64,000 bases of DNA, from assembly GCF_001654865.1 (NCBI RefSeq), contig NZ_LXEO01000047.1, positions 154,187-218,186 on the forward strand, in the 5' to 3' direction. Source of the DNA: Buttiauxella noackiae ATCC 51607. Lineage in GTDB: Bacteria; Pseudomonadota; Gammaproteobacteria; Enterobacterales; Enterobacteriaceae. Below the pieces are notes generated by a model. The model was not told the DNA's origin. It made no database searches and saw nothing but the letters and a program-made list of their open reading frames with translations. The translations under genes and the position numbers were made by a program. This document shows, in pieces, positions 19,910-30,978 of the stretch (position 1 is the stretch's first letter; every line of letters starts with the position of its first letter).

Positions 19910-20692
19910 CTACTTTTTGGAATTGCGTTTGCGCGGAGTGGGATAGTAGGAAGCGAACACACTTTTCAAATGAGCTTTTAATGCCGCGTCAGCAGCATCA
20001 GGATCACGAGCCTGAATCGCGTTATAAATCTCAATATGCTGTTGATAGCTAATATTATTGTGGGCGTGAAGAACGTCCTGAGAAACTGTTGGTCGTGCCG
20101 CAATCAACCAGTCCAGCAATGCGACATGCACCGCCATAAAGATCGGATTATCAGGGATCTCAGCCAATTCCCGGTGGAATTCGATATCGGATCGAATAAA
20201 CAGATCGTTATCATCAAGGGCCTGGTTATTCATCTCCAGCGCTTTTCCAAGACGAGCGATTTGATCGTCTGTGGCAAACTCAGCGGCATAGCGAACCAGG
20301 CTGGATTCAAAGAACATACGCAGTTGTTCAAAGTGCGCAATCCCGCCAGGGCGAGAAAGGAAATCCTTAGCTACACCTGACAGCTCACCAATGATGGTAT
20401 CTGCAGAAGGACGAGAAACGCGAGCGCGCTCTCCGTTACTAATTTGTACCAGACCTTTTCTTTTAAGCGCCGCCAGTGCTTCACGTACTGAAGGGCGACC
20501 AACATTGAAAAAAGCCATAAGTTCGCGCTCGGAAGGCAATTGTTCGCCTTCAGCAAACTCACGTCTGCGAATCATTTGCTCAAGCTCTTCTTCCACCATT
20601 TCAGAGAGTTTTTTACGCGCAAGCGGGCGACGGCGCATCGTATGTCCGATGGTTTCAGTCGTCTCAGATGGTTGCTCGTCAAATGTACTCAT
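19910..20692 (-). CDS. nanR: NanR, GntR/FadR-type repressor of sialic-acid genes
   Basis: 260 residues. The N-terminal arm and winged helix-turn-helix ([29 protein letters not shown], about residues 53-81) match NanR closely. The C-terminal FCD domain has the metal-site pattern (D...H, then H residues in the [15 protein letters not shown] region). It represses nanAT through the GGTATA repeats. The gene is 180 bp upstream of nanA, same strand. The N-terminal 20 residues differ from E. coli, as is usual for this protein. Confidence 0.94.
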   Translation of the reverse strand: MSTFDEQPSETTETIGHTMRRRPLARKKLSEMVEEELEQMIRRREFAEGEQLPSERELMAFFNVGRPSVREALAALKRKGLVQISNGERARVSRPSADTIIGELSGVAKDFLSRPGGIAHFEQLRMFFESSLVRYAAEFATDDQIARLGKALEMNNQALDDNDLFIRSDIEFHRELAEIPDNPIFMAVHVALLDWLIAARPTVSQDVLHAHNNISYQQHIEIYNAIQARDPDAADAALKAHLKSVFASYYPTPRKRNSKK

Positions 20693-20805
20693 AGCGTCAG
20701 AATAGGCCGTTTATGGAAGAAGCATCGCAAATAATATTGCCGAATCATAACACAGCAAATCATGTCTTACGTAAAGATGCAGCCTGTAGACTTGTTTAAG
20801 GCAGT

Positions 20806-20830
20806 AAAAAGCCAGTCATAAGACTGGCTT
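20806..20830 (-). terminator. Terminator after sspB
   Basis: Stem AAGCCAGTC (20809-20817)/GACTGGCTT (20822-20830), loop ATAA; followed on the minus strand by TTTTT. It separates sspAB from nanR. Confidence 0.9.
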
Positions 20831-20864
20831 CGGATTTGCACTTTGACGAGCATGAATTCGCGAG

Positions 20865-21362
20865 TTACTTCACTACGCGTAATGCCGGACGGCCACCACG
20901 TGGAGGAGGCTCATCATCCGGACCGTCTTCATCTTCATCGTGATCCGGGCGATCACCATCGATCACCTGCATCACCATTTCTGAATCCGATGGTTGCTGC
21001 TCAATATCGTTATGACTTTCACCATCTTCGTCATAGCTAGCTTCCGGCTCGAACATGGTGCCAGCACCATTTTCACGCGCATAAATAGCCAGAACCGCAG
21101 CCATAGGAACAAACACCTGACGTGGCACACCACCGAAACGCGCATTGAAACGCACATCACCGTTGGCTAACTCCAGGTTTCCTACTGCACGCGGAGCGAT
21201 ATTCAGGACAATTTGCCCGTCACGTGCATATTCCATAGGCACATGCACGCCTGGCAATGTCACATCCACAACCAAGTGCGGTGTGAGCTGGTTATCCAGT
21301 AGCCACTCGTAGAAAGCACGAAGCAGATAAGGACGACGTGGTGACAATTGCGACATTTCCAT
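20865..21362 (-). CDS. sspB: SspB, ClpXP specificity-enhancing factor
   Basis: 165 residues from the ATG at 21362 (a TTG-initiated frame one codon longer exists). The N-terminal substrate-binding domain (MEMSQLSPRRPYLLRAFYEW) binds SsrA tags. A long acidic, disordered linker follows, and the last residues (RGGRPALRVVK) are the ClpX-docking tail. It delivers SsrA-tagged proteins and RseA fragments to ClpXP. It starts 3 bp after the sspA stop, so its ribosome site lies in the end of sspA. Confidence 0.95.
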   Translation of the reverse strand: MEMSQLSPRRPYLLRAFYEWLLDNQLTPHLVVDVTLPGVHVPMEYARDGQIVLNIAPRAVGNLELANGDVRFNARFGGVPRQVFVPMAAVLAIYARENGAGTMFEPEASYDEDGESHNDIEQQPSDSEMVMQVIDGDRPDHDEDEDGPDDEPPPRGGRPALRVVK

Positions 21363-21365
21363 CAA

Positions 21366-22007
21366 TTAGCCCCGGGTCTGAAGACGCATTTCGCGCTCAG
21401 GTTCGGTCAAAGAAGCGAGGAATGAATCACGCTCAAACACGCGAGTCATATAACCTTTCATCTCTTTAGAACCCGCGCCTGTCAACTCAATACCCATCTG
21501 CGGCAAACGCCACAGCAGCGGTGCCAGGTAGCAATCTACCAGGCTGAATTCATCACTCAGGAAGAAAGGTTTCTGAGTGAATACAGGTGCGATGGCCAGC
21601 AGTTCTTCACGTAATTGCTTGCGTGCAGCATCAGCTTCTTGAGCAGAACCGTTCATCACGATATGCATCAGGGAATACCAGTCTTTCTGGATACGATGCA
21701 TGTACAGGCGACTTTCACCACGTGCAACCGGGTAAACCGGCATTAATGGTGGGTGCGGGAAACGCTCATCAAGATATTCCATTATGATGCGGGATTCCCA
21801 CAGGGTAAGTTCGCGGTCAACCAAGGTCGGTACGCTGTGATTTGGGTTGAGGTCAATCAGATCCTGAGGCAGGTTATCCGTTTCCACATGCTCAATTTCA
21901 ACGCTAACACCTTTTTCAGCCAGTACGATACGCACCTGGTGGCTATAGATGTCAGTAGGACCGGAAAACAGCGTCATCACCGAACGTTTGTTGGCAGCGA
22001 CAGCCAT
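21366..22007 (-). CDS. sspA: SspA, stringent starvation protein A
   Basis: 213 residues from the ATG at 22007, preceded by GGAGG; the frame upstream adds 17 unrelated residues. Glutathione-S-transferase fold without the catalytic residue; the surface motif VYPVARGESRLYMHRI is conserved. SspA binds RNA polymerase with sigma-70 and is needed for stationary-phase acid tolerance and, in phage P1, late transcription. It forms the sspAB operon. Confidence 0.95.
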   Translation of the reverse strand: MAVAANKRSVMTLFSGPTDIYSHQVRIVLAEKGVSVEIEHVETDNLPQDLIDLNPNHSVPTLVDRELTLWESRIIMEYLDERFPHPPLMPVYPVARGESRLYMHRIQKDWYSLMHIVMNGSAQEADAARKQLREELLAIAPVFTQKPFFLSDEFSLVDCYLAPLLWRLPQMGIELTGAGSKEMKGYMTRVFERDSFLASLTEPEREMRLQTRG

Positions 22008-22264
22008 GAAAACCTCCAAGTTTATCAGAAAATTACTGCTAATAGCCGCAAGCGGCAACTAACCTGACCGTTTGATACCCAACAACGCCGGAACACCACC
22101 AGTTGCCAGAAAACGAGGCGAAAACAAACTGATGCCGACATGCGGGCAGAAAATTGGTTGATAGTTTACCAGATTTTACGGGTTTTGTGGGGGACGGATC
22201 TGGAATTTGACTGAAAATCCAGTTTTATCATAGCGTTAGTAACACTAAATATAATTTTCAGGCA
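22008..22264. other. sspA upstream region
   Basis: About 257 bp between the rpsI terminator and sspA. It must contain the sspA promoter (minus strand), but I could not pick a convincing -10/-35 pair. No open frame or repeat was recognised. Confidence 0.4.
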
Positions 22265-22296
22265 TAAAAAAACCCGGTACAGGACCGGGTTTTTTC
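22265..22296 (-). terminator. Terminator of rplM-rpsI
   Basis: Stem AACCCGGT (22271-22278)/ACCGGGTT (22284-22291), loop ACAGG, with a T-run on both sides (minus-strand TTTTTTT from 22272 down). It ends the ribosomal-protein operon. Confidence 0.92.
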
Positions 22297-22327
22297 GTAA
22301 ATTGTATTCTGCAAAAGCAGAGGACAA

Positions 22328-23199
<872 letters not shown>

Positions 23200-23328
23200 T
23201 CACCCAAACGTTTAAAATCAGTTCAAGGTTCACACGACAAAGTCCGGCAAACCTACCCCTTCGAATAGCCAATGCCAGCACGACCAAGTTTTGGGAAAAA
23301 AACTTTGGTTGTAACGTGGGGTCGCAAG

Positions 23329-23358
23329 ATTATAGGGAAGTCGCCCCTAAAGGTCGAA
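23329..23358 (-). promoter_or_regulatory. Promoter of rplM-rpsI
   Basis: On the minus strand TTCGAC (23358-23353), 18-bp spacer, consensus TATAAT (23334-23329). Transcription would start near 23322 and give a roughly 160-nt leader that could fold as the L13 autoregulatory target. Confidence 0.75.
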
Positions 23359-23411
23359 CCTTTTTGTCGTTTTTGTCTCACTTTGTAGTTAGCCCCGGCC
23401 TCAATTGCGGT

Positions 23412-24530
23412 TTAAGGCATATGCGACAAACGCAAATACTCCTCACTTTGCATTTCCTGCAAGCGCGACAGGCAGCGCTGGAACTCAAAGCGCAATCTTT
23501 CTCCCTGATAAATCTCGAATAGAGAAACTTGCGCTGATACCACCAGCTTGACGTGACGTTCGTAGAACTCATCTACCAGAGCGATGAAGCGACGTGCTTC
23601 ATTTTCATTACGCGTATTCATAACCGGTACATTAAACAACATCACGGTATGGAACAGACGCGACAATGCGATGTAGTCATGCTGGCTGCGAGCATCGACA
23701 CACAATGTATTGAAATCAACCGCAAGCGTCTGATTGGCAAGGCCTAAAGTAGCTAATGGACGATGGTTAATTTCCAACACCGGCTCTCCTTCCCGCACTG
23801 CGCCGGCCAGAGCTGTGTAGAGTTTTTCCATTTGCCCTGCAGTTTCGTCATTAAGCGGAGAAAGCCATAAATGGGCCTGAGTCAGCGTTCTCAAACGGTA
23901 ATCGATACCCGCATCAACGTTCATGATTGCACAGTGGCGTTTTATCGCGTCAATCGCAGGGATAAATCGCGACCTCTGTAGACCGTTACGATATAGATCA
24001 TCTGGCGGAATATTAGATGTAGCCACAAGCGTAATTCCGCGCGCAAACAGAGCCTGCATCAACGTGCCAAGCAGCATTGCATCAGTGATATCCGAGACAA
24101 AAAATTCGTCAAAACAGAGAATGTCCGTCTGTGCTTTAAAGCGGTCTGCAATCAATTCCAGCGGATCGGTTTGCCCTTGCAGCTCGGCCAGTTCTTCATG
24201 CACACGCAACATGAACCGATGAAAGTGCAGCCGCAGCTTGCGTTCGCCAGGTAGACTCTGAAAAAACATGTCCATTAACCACGTTTTCCCTCGCCCCACT
24301 CCCCCCCACATATAGAGCCCATGGACAGGCTCCTGATTTGCCGAAGCGCTACGTTTACCAAAGAGCTTGCCAAAGAAACTACCGCTTGCTGCCACAGTTG
24401 GCGTTTGGCTGGTTAATGCCTGCCAAATGGCGTCCAGTCTGGCAACAGCTTCACGCTGCACATCATCCGGTTGATAGCTGCCCTCGGTCAGGGCTTGTTG
24501 GTAGCGCAATGCGGGAGAGATATTTTGCAT
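23412..24530 (-). CDS. zapE: ZapE, division-associated ATPase
   Basis: 372 residues. AFG1/ZapE-type P-loop ATPase: Walker A GLYMWGGVGRGKTWLMD (about 97-113), Walker B ILCFDEFFVSD, sensor region TLVATSNIPPDDLY. ZapE appears at the Z-ring and is needed for growth at high temperature and low oxygen in E. coli. It is divergent from zapG, another division gene, with 180 bp between them. Confidence 0.93.
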   Translation of the reverse strand: MQNISPALRYQQALTEGSYQPDDVQREAVARLDAIWQALTSQTPTVAASGSFFGKLFGKRSASANQEPVHGLYMWGGVGRGKTWLMDMFFQSLPGERKLRLHFHRFMLRVHEELAELQGQTDPLELIADRFKAQTDILCFDEFFVSDITDAMLLGTLMQALFARGITLVATSNIPPDDLYRNGLQRSRFIPAIDAIKRHCAIMNVDAGIDYRLRTLTQAHLWLSPLNDETAGQMEKLYTALAGAVREGEPVLEINHRPLATLGLANQTLAVDFNTLCVDARSQHDYIALSRLFHTVMLFNVPVMNTRNENEARRFIALVDEFYERHVKLVVSAQVSLFEIYQGERLRFEFQRCLSRLQEMQSEEYLRLSHMP

Positions 24531-24710
24531 GGTATTATGGTATTCCCTTAAAAATCGGATTGCCGTTTACTTAATGCTCAAAAAAGGACGGTTGTCGAAA
24601 AAAAGGCCGTTCTACCCTAAGCGATGCTGCGTCAGGATTCCACTTCTCTTAGGTTAACGGTTATAGTGGCTACATTACCCTACGGAAACACAATACAACG
24701 GGAGAAGTTC

Positions 24711-25112
24711 ATGACCTGGGAATATGCGCTAATTGGGTTAGTTGTTGGCATCATCGTTGGTGCAGTTGCTATGCGTTTCGGCAACCGCAAGCTGCGTCAG
24801 CAGCAAGCAATGCAGTACGAAATTGAGAAAAACAAAGCAGAACTTGAAGAGTATCGTGAAGAGTTAGTCAGTCATTTTGCACGTAGTGCCGAATTGCTCG
24901 ACAACATGGCTCATGATTACCGCCAGCTTTATCAACACATGGCAAAAAGCTCCAGCAGCTTGTTGCCAGAAATGTCAGCAGAAGCGAATCCATTCCGAAA
25001 CCGCCTCGCTGAGTCTGAAGCCAGCAACGATCAGGCACCGGTTCAAATGCCGCGTGACTATTCCGATGGCGCATCCGGTTTGCTGCGTACTGAACGCGCA
25101 AAACGCGATTAA
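24711..25112 (+). CDS. zapG: ZapG (YhcB), membrane protein linked to division and envelope growth
   Basis: 133 residues from the ATG at 24711 after GGGAGAAG; the upstream frame (to 24624) is not family sequence. One N-terminal transmembrane helix (YALIGLVVGIIVGAVAMRF), then a coiled coil (residues 25-75) and a conserved disordered tail PQVQMPRDYS-like (PVQMPRDYSDG). DUF1043 family; reported to link the divisome, cell shape and phospholipid/LPS balance. Confidence 0.93.
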   Translation: MTWEYALIGLVVGIIVGAVAMRFGNRKLRQQQAMQYEIEKNKAELEEYREELVSHFARSAELLDNMAHDYRQLYQHMAKSSSSLLPEMSAEANPFRNRLAESEASNDQAPVQMPRDYSDGASGLLRTERAKRD

Positions 25113-25134
25113 TCACAATTCTGTATTTTTTTCC

Positions 25135-25157
25135 TGGGGTACGGTTTTCGTACCCCA
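25135..25157 (+). terminator. Hairpin after zapG, probable terminator
   Basis: 9-bp stem TGGGGTACG (25135-25143)/CGTACCCCA (25149-25157), loop GTTTT. The following sequence (ATCTCTCTC) is only weakly U-rich, so termination may be inefficient. Confidence 0.5.
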
Positions 25158-25320
25158 ATCTCTCTCACGCACAGCTATCATTTACTAGTATCTCATCACT
25201 CTATAACAACATTGTTACCCGGTTGATATTTCAATAACATCGGAGTGTCATCCCCTGTATCCTGGTAGATGACAAGTCGGTCGGGTTTTCCTTTTTCCAG
25301 GTCACGAGAGCAAGCAACCA

Positions 25321-26691
25321 ATGAAGAAACAAACACTGTTGTTGAGTGCATTAGCGATAAGTGTCGGGCTAACGTTCGGTATTGCATCGCAGGTAAATGC
25401 GGCGTTGCCAGCACAAGTTCCGGGCCAGGCAGCAATACCAAGCCTTGCACCAATGCTGGAAAAAGTCTTACCCGCGGTAGTCAGCGTGCAGGTAGAAGGC
25501 ACAGCGGCTGCACCGAGCCAGAAAGTCCCGGAAGAGTTTAAAAAGTTCTTTGGCGATGACATGCCACCTTCGGAAGCTCAGCCATTTGAAGGTCTGGGCT
25601 CTGGCGTCATCATCAATGCAGAAAAAGGCTATGTGTTAACCAATAATCACGTCATCAACCACGCAGAGAAAATCAGCGTGCAGTTAAATGATGGACGTGA
25701 GTTTGATGCCAAATTAATTGGTGGCGATGATCAAAGTGATATCGCACTGATTCAAATCCAGAATCCCAGTGGCCTGACGCAAATCGCCGTGGCTGATTCA
25801 GACAAGTTGCGCGTTGGTGATTTCGCGGTCGCTGTGGGTAACCCATTCGGCCTTGGGCAAACAGCCACATCAGGTATAGTTTCAGCACTAGGCCGTAGTG
25901 GTCTTAACCTTGAAGGGTTAGAAAACTTTATCCAGACAGATGCTTCCATTAACCGTGGTAACTCCGGTGGCGCGTTGCTGAACCTGAACGGAGAGCTTAT
26001 CGGCATTAATACCGCGATTCTCGCACCCAGTGGCGGCAGCGTCGGAATCGGCTTTGCCATCCCTAGCAATATGGCGCAAACCCTGGCTAAACAGTTGATG
26101 GAGTTTGGCGAGATCAAACGTGGTTTGCTGGGCATTAAAGGCACAGAGATGAGTGCTGATATTGCAAAAGCCTTTAACCTGACAACCCAACGCGGTGCAT
26201 TCGTCAGCGAAGTCTTGCGGCAATCAGGTTCAGCAAAAGCAGGCGTCAAAGCCGGTGATGTGATTACCAGTTTGAATGGCAAAGCCATCAACAGTTTTGC
26301 TGAGCTGCGCGCAAAAATCGCCACAACTGAACCCGGAACTGTAGTGAAACTGGGCTTGCTGCGCGATGGGAAACCGTTGGAAGTGAGCGTGACGCTGGAT
26401 AAAAGTACGGCATCATCAGCCAACGCAGAACTGATTATGCCAGCCTTGCAAGGCGCAACCCTGAGTGACGGCCAGTTAAAAGATGGCACTAAGGGCATTA
26501 AACTCGACAGCGTTGAAAAAGGTACGCCTGCGGCACAAGCCGGCTTACATAAAGATGATTTCATCATTGGCGTGAACCGCGAACGGGTCGCAAGCATCGC
26601 GGAAATGCGTAAGGTTCTGGAAAGCAAACCAGACGTTATTGCGTTGCATGTGGCGCGCGGTGAAGAGAGCATATATCTGTTAGTACGTTAA
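25321..26691 (+). CDS. degQ: DegQ, periplasmic HtrA-family protease/chaperone
   Basis: 456 residues. A signal peptide ends about residue 27 (QVNA). The trypsin-like triad is His110 (VLTNNHVIN), Asp140 (QSDIALI) and Ser215 (GNSGGAL). Two PDZ domains follow (from about 260 and 365). DegQ degrades or holds unfolded periplasmic proteins as large oligomers. The first in-frame ATG is at 25321, with no strong Shine-Dalgarno sequence (CACGAGAG). degS follows after 86 bp. Confidence 0.95.
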   Translation: MKKQTLLLSALAISVGLTFGIASQVNAALPAQVPGQAAIPSLAPMLEKVLPAVVSVQVEGTAAAPSQKVPEEFKKFFGDDMPPSEAQPFEGLGSGVIINAEKGYVLTNNHVINHAEKISVQLNDGREFDAKLIGGDDQSDIALIQIQNPSGLTQIAVADSDKLRVGDFAVAVGNPFGLGQTATSGIVSALGRSGLNLEGLENFIQTDASINRGNSGGALLNLNGELIGINTAILAPSGGSVGIGFAIPSNMAQTLAKQLMEFGEIKRGLLGIKGTEMSADIAKAFNLTTQRGAFVSEVLRQSGSAKAGVKAGDVITSLNGKAINSFAELRAKIATTEPGTVVKLGLLRDGKPLEVSVTLDKSTASSANAELIMPALQGATLSDGQLKDGTKGIKLDSVEKGTPAAQAGLHKDDFIIGVNRERVASIAEMRKVLESKPDVIALHVARGEESIYLLVR

Positions 26692-26700
26692 TCTGCTCAG

Positions 26701-26731
26701 TAATCGGACATCTGTGTACGATGTCCGATTA
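26701..26731. repeat. 11-bp inverted repeat between degQ and degS
   Basis: TAATCGGACAT (26701-26711) and ATGTCCGATTA (26721-26731) with a 9-nt loop. There is no U-run, so it is not a standard terminator. It lies 46 bp before degS and could modulate read-through. Confidence 0.6.
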
Positions 26732-26777
26732 ACTCATGCTATTCTGCTTCCGGCTTATTATTAACTAATTCAAATCC

Positions 26778-27845
26778 ATGTTTCTAAAGATATTACGCTC
26801 GGTGGTAATTGGCCTGATTGTGGCTGGATTGTTGTTGGTTGCATTACCAACTCTACGCCAGAAAATCGTCCCTTTAGCCCCCTCAAAGTTTGACAGTGCT
26901 GATGAAACTCCGCTGAGCTATAACTCTGCGGTGCGACGTGCTGCGCCTGCTGTGGTGAACGTATACAACCGCAGCATCGGTAACAACTCGCAAAATCAGC
27001 TAGAAATTAAAACTCTTGGTTCAGGCGTGATCATGGACGAGCGTGGTTACATCATTACCAATAAACATGTCATTAATGATGCCGAACAAATCATCGTTGC
27101 ACTGCAAGATGGCCGTGTTTTTGAAGCACTACTGGTTGGCTCCGACAGCCTTACCGACCTGGCTGTATTGAAAATCAATGCCACCAGCCTTCCTGTTATT
27201 CCTATTAACAATAAGCGAGTGCCGCATATTGGTGATGTCGTCATGGCGATTGGTAACCCATATAACCTTGGGCAGACCATTACACAGGGGATAATCAGCG
27301 CGACGGGTCGTATTGGCCTTAGCCCTTCAGGTCGCCAGTCATTCCTGCAAACTGACGCCTCGATTAACCACGGCAACTCGGGTGGCGCACTGGTTAACTC
27401 GCTGGGCGAGTTAATGGGTATTAACACATTGTCTTTTGATAAAAGTAATGATGGCGAAACACCAGAAGGTATTGGCTTTGCAATCCCTACTCAGCTTTCC
27501 ACCAAAATCATGGATAAGCTTATTCGCGATGGCCGCGTGATTCGTGGTTACATTGGTATTGGCGGGCGTGAGATAACACCATTGCATGGTCCGGCTACCG
27601 GCATCGATCAGATTCAAGGGATCATCGTTAACGAAGTTTCACCTGGTGGCCCTGCAGCGAAAGCAGGTCTTCTGGTTAACGACGTGATTATTTCGGTGAA
27701 CAATAAGCCAGCCATTTCAGCATTAGGCACTATGGATCAGGTGGCAGAAATTCGCCCAGGTTCAGTCATTCCGGTTGAAGTGATGCGCGATGATAAGAAG
27801 CTGACGTTACAAGTGACGATTCAGGAATATCCCGCCACTAACTGA
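26778..27845 (+). CDS. degS: DegS, inner-membrane site-1 protease of the sigma-E response
   Basis: 355 residues. An N-terminal membrane anchor (about 6-26, ILRSVVIGLIVAGLLLVAL) is not cleaved. The catalytic triad is His97 (IITNKHVIND), Asp127 (SLTDLAVLKI) and Ser201 (GNSGGALV). One PDZ domain binds exposed outer-membrane-protein C-termini. It then cuts RseA and releases sigma-E. It shares ancestry with the adjacent degQ but has one PDZ domain fewer. Confidence 0.95.
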   Translation: MFLKILRSVVIGLIVAGLLLVALPTLRQKIVPLAPSKFDSADETPLSYNSAVRRAAPAVVNVYNRSIGNNSQNQLEIKTLGSGVIMDERGYIITNKHVINDAEQIIVALQDGRVFEALLVGSDSLTDLAVLKINATSLPVIPINNKRVPHIGDVVMAIGNPYNLGQTITQGIISATGRIGLSPSGRQSFLQTDASINHGNSGGALVNSLGELMGINTLSFDKSNDGETPEGIGFAIPTQLSTKIMDKLIRDGRVIRGYIGIGGREITPLHGPATGIDQIQGIIVNEVSPGGPAAKAGLLVNDVIISVNNKPAISALGTMDQVAEIRPGSVIPVEVMRDDKKLTLQVTIQEYPATN

Positions 27846-27867
27846 TAAATGTTGAATCTCAGGCAAT

Positions 27868-27897
27868 AAAAAACCGGAACTCAGTTCCGGTTTTTTT
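27868..27897. terminator. Bidirectional terminator between degS and mdh
   Basis: Stem AAACCGGAAC (27871-27880)/GTTCCGGTTT (27884-27893), loop TCA, with A-run before and T-run after. It serves the convergent degS and mdh genes. Confidence 0.92.
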
Positions 27898-27915
27898 ATC
27901 TCTGAAGTCTGGTGT

Positions 27916-29221
<1,306 letters not shown>

Positions 29222-29347
29222 TATGCCCTTTAGCATTCGAGTTGCAGGTAGGCGGCAAGGGAGTGAGTTCCCAGGAGCTTACTTCAGTAAGTGACTGGGG
29301 CGAGGGAGTGCAGCCAACACCCCTGCGGCTCGAAGGATATGGGCATA
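29222..29347. repeat. ERIC (IRU) element abutting the argR promoter
   Basis: 126 bp, from TATGCCCTTTAGC to GATATGGGCATA, with the core TTCCCAGGAGCTTAC and AGTAAGTGACTGGGG. It shares about the first 40 bases almost exactly with the copy at 3781. The terminal arms TATGCCC/GGGCATA have co-varied relative to TATACCC/GGGTATA. Its last base directly precedes the argR -35. Confidence 0.92.
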
Positions 29348-29384
29348 TTGCATAAAAATTCATTTAAATGCATAATCATGTTAT
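29347..29384 (+). promoter_or_regulatory. argR promoter with paired ARG boxes
   Basis: TTGCAT (29348-29353), 17-bp spacer, CATAAT (29371-29376) form a sigma-70 promoter. Overlapping it are two imperfect 18-bp ARG boxes: TGCATAAAAATTCA (core 29349-29362) and TGCATAATCATGT (core from 29369). ArgR represses its own gene in E. coli through boxes at the same place. Confidence 0.75.
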
Positions 29385-29413
29385 CTCTGTTGACCTGTCT
29401 ATTCTATGGGTGA

Positions 29414-29887
<474 letters not shown>

Positions 29888-30026
29888 GTCTTAAAACGGC
29901 TGTTCCCGCTGTTATTGAATGGCGGGAGCAACGTGCTGATACATCCTTCTATTTCCTTATGCCTGCCTGCAAATCTTATTTTTCACCTCTCCTCATGCTT
30001 TAAAAACCGAACCCATCAGCAAGTTA

Positions 30027-30042
30027 TGTGATGAACAGCACA
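30027..30042 (+). promoter_or_regulatory. CRP-like dyad 1 upstream of yhcN
   Basis: TGTGA-TGAACA-GCACA, 9 of 10 consensus positions. It lies about 245 bp before the yhcN start, far for direct activation. Confidence 0.35.
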
Positions 30043-30215
30043 AAAAGTCAAAGTTTGATATCTCATTGTTTTTACTTATATTTAACATAAATAAAGCAAT
30101 AAAAGATCATTTTTAATAACTTTACGTAATAAAGAAAACCTCTATTATTGTAAAGTTTCATAGAGAATAATTAGCGTGGTATTAATTTTCTAGGTTATTA
30201 GTGTATACTTGATTT

Positions 30216-30231
30216 TGTGATGAGGGTCACG
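30216..30231 (+). promoter_or_regulatory. CRP-like dyad 2 upstream of yhcN
   Basis: TGTGA-TGAGGG-TCACG, 9 of 10 consensus positions. If the TATACT at 30204 is the -10, the dyad covers the start site and would repress rather than activate. Confidence 0.4.
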
Positions 30232-30272
30232 GAATGAGGACCCCAATAAAAGAATACGACGAGGTAAAAATT

Positions 30273-30536
30273 ATGAATATGAAATCAACAGTAGTAGCCG
30301 CCAGCCTGCTTTCAATGCTGTCATTTGGTGCTTTCGCAGCGACATCTGTTAACGCAGAACAGGCACAGAATCTTCAGCCGATGGGCACAGTTTCTGTAAG
30401 CCAGATAGGTAGTGCACCAATGGATATGCACCAAATGCTGAATGAGAAAGCTGAAGCGAAAGGCGCATCTTCTTATCGCATCGTAGAAGCACGTTCTGGC
30501 GATGCGTGGCATGCCACAGCTGAGCTGTATAAATAA
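30273..30536 (+). CDS. yhcN: YhcN-family (DUF1471) small periplasmic stress protein, copy 1
   Basis: 87 residues from the ATG at 30273, 8 nt after GAGG. Signal peptide to about residue 23 (SFGAFA), then a compact DUF1471 domain with TVSVSQIG, GSAPMDMHQMLNEKAEAKGASSYRI and the C-terminal hallmark WHATAELYK. The YdgH/BhsA/McbA family is induced by acid, peroxide and envelope stress and affects biofilm. A second copy follows 107 bp later. Confidence 0.88.
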   Translation: MNMKSTVVAASLLSMLSFGAFAATSVNAEQAQNLQPMGTVSVSQIGSAPMDMHQMLNEKAEAKGASSYRIVEARSGDAWHATAELYK

Positions 30537-30643
30537 GCCTGGCAAGTATAAGTAACACCGATTCATCAAGACGACGGCCTCAAGAACAATAAATGCAGTT
30601 AAGCCCTTCCGGTCGTTGATAAAAAACTTTAGGAGTAGACATC

Positions 30644-30910
30644 ATGAAAACCAAATTAACCATCGCAGCACTGAGCCTTTTCTCTGTTATCTCTTTCGGC
30701 GCTAACGCAGCCGCGCATCAGGTAAACAGCGAACAAGCACAAAACATGCAGTCTATGGGTAGCATTTCTGTCAGTCAGACTGGCAGTGCACCAATGGATA
30801 TGCGTCAGGAATTATCACAGAAAGCGACCAAAGAAGGTGCATCGGCTTATCGTATAACCGAAGCGCGTACCGGAGATACCTGGCACGCCACCGCTGAACT
30901 GTATAAATAA
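30644..30910 (+). CDS. YhcN-family (DUF1471) periplasmic protein, copy 2
   Basis: 88 residues with ATTTAGGAG-type ribosome site (TTTAGGAGTAGACATC). Signal peptide ending about residue 23 (GANAA), then SISVSQTGSAPMDMRQ, EGASAYRITEARTGDTWHATAELYK. It is a tandem duplicate of the preceding gene; the mature parts agree at most positions, while the linker after the signal peptide differs. A strong terminator follows, so both copies may share one transcript. Which copy is the orthologue of E. coli yhcN is not clear. Confidence 0.85.
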   Translation: MKTKLTIAALSLFSVISFGANAAAHQVNSEQAQNMQSMGSISVSQTGSAPMDMRQELSQKATKEGASAYRITEARTGDTWHATAELYK

Positions 30911-30938
30911 ACCCTCGTCGTCAAATTCTGACGACTTT

Positions 30939-30962
30939 GCCCCCGCTTGCGGGGGCTTTTTT
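30939..30962 (+). terminator. Terminator after the yhcN pair
   Basis: GC-rich stem GCCCCCG (30939-30945)/CGGGGGC (30950-30956), loop CTTG, then TTTTTT. There is no U-run on the opposite strand, so yhcO does not obviously use it. Confidence 0.9.
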
Positions 30963-30978
30963 ATATCTAAAATAGAGT

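Larger units (their letters stand above)
29888..30272 (+). other. argR-yhcN intergenic region, AT-rich
   Basis: 385 bp. An imperfect stem (GTTCCCGC about 29903 with GCGGGAGCAAC about 29924) may end argR. The rest is very AT-rich, with a candidate -10 TATACT at 30204-30209. Two CRP-like dyads are listed separately. No further gene is seen. Confidence 0.45.
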
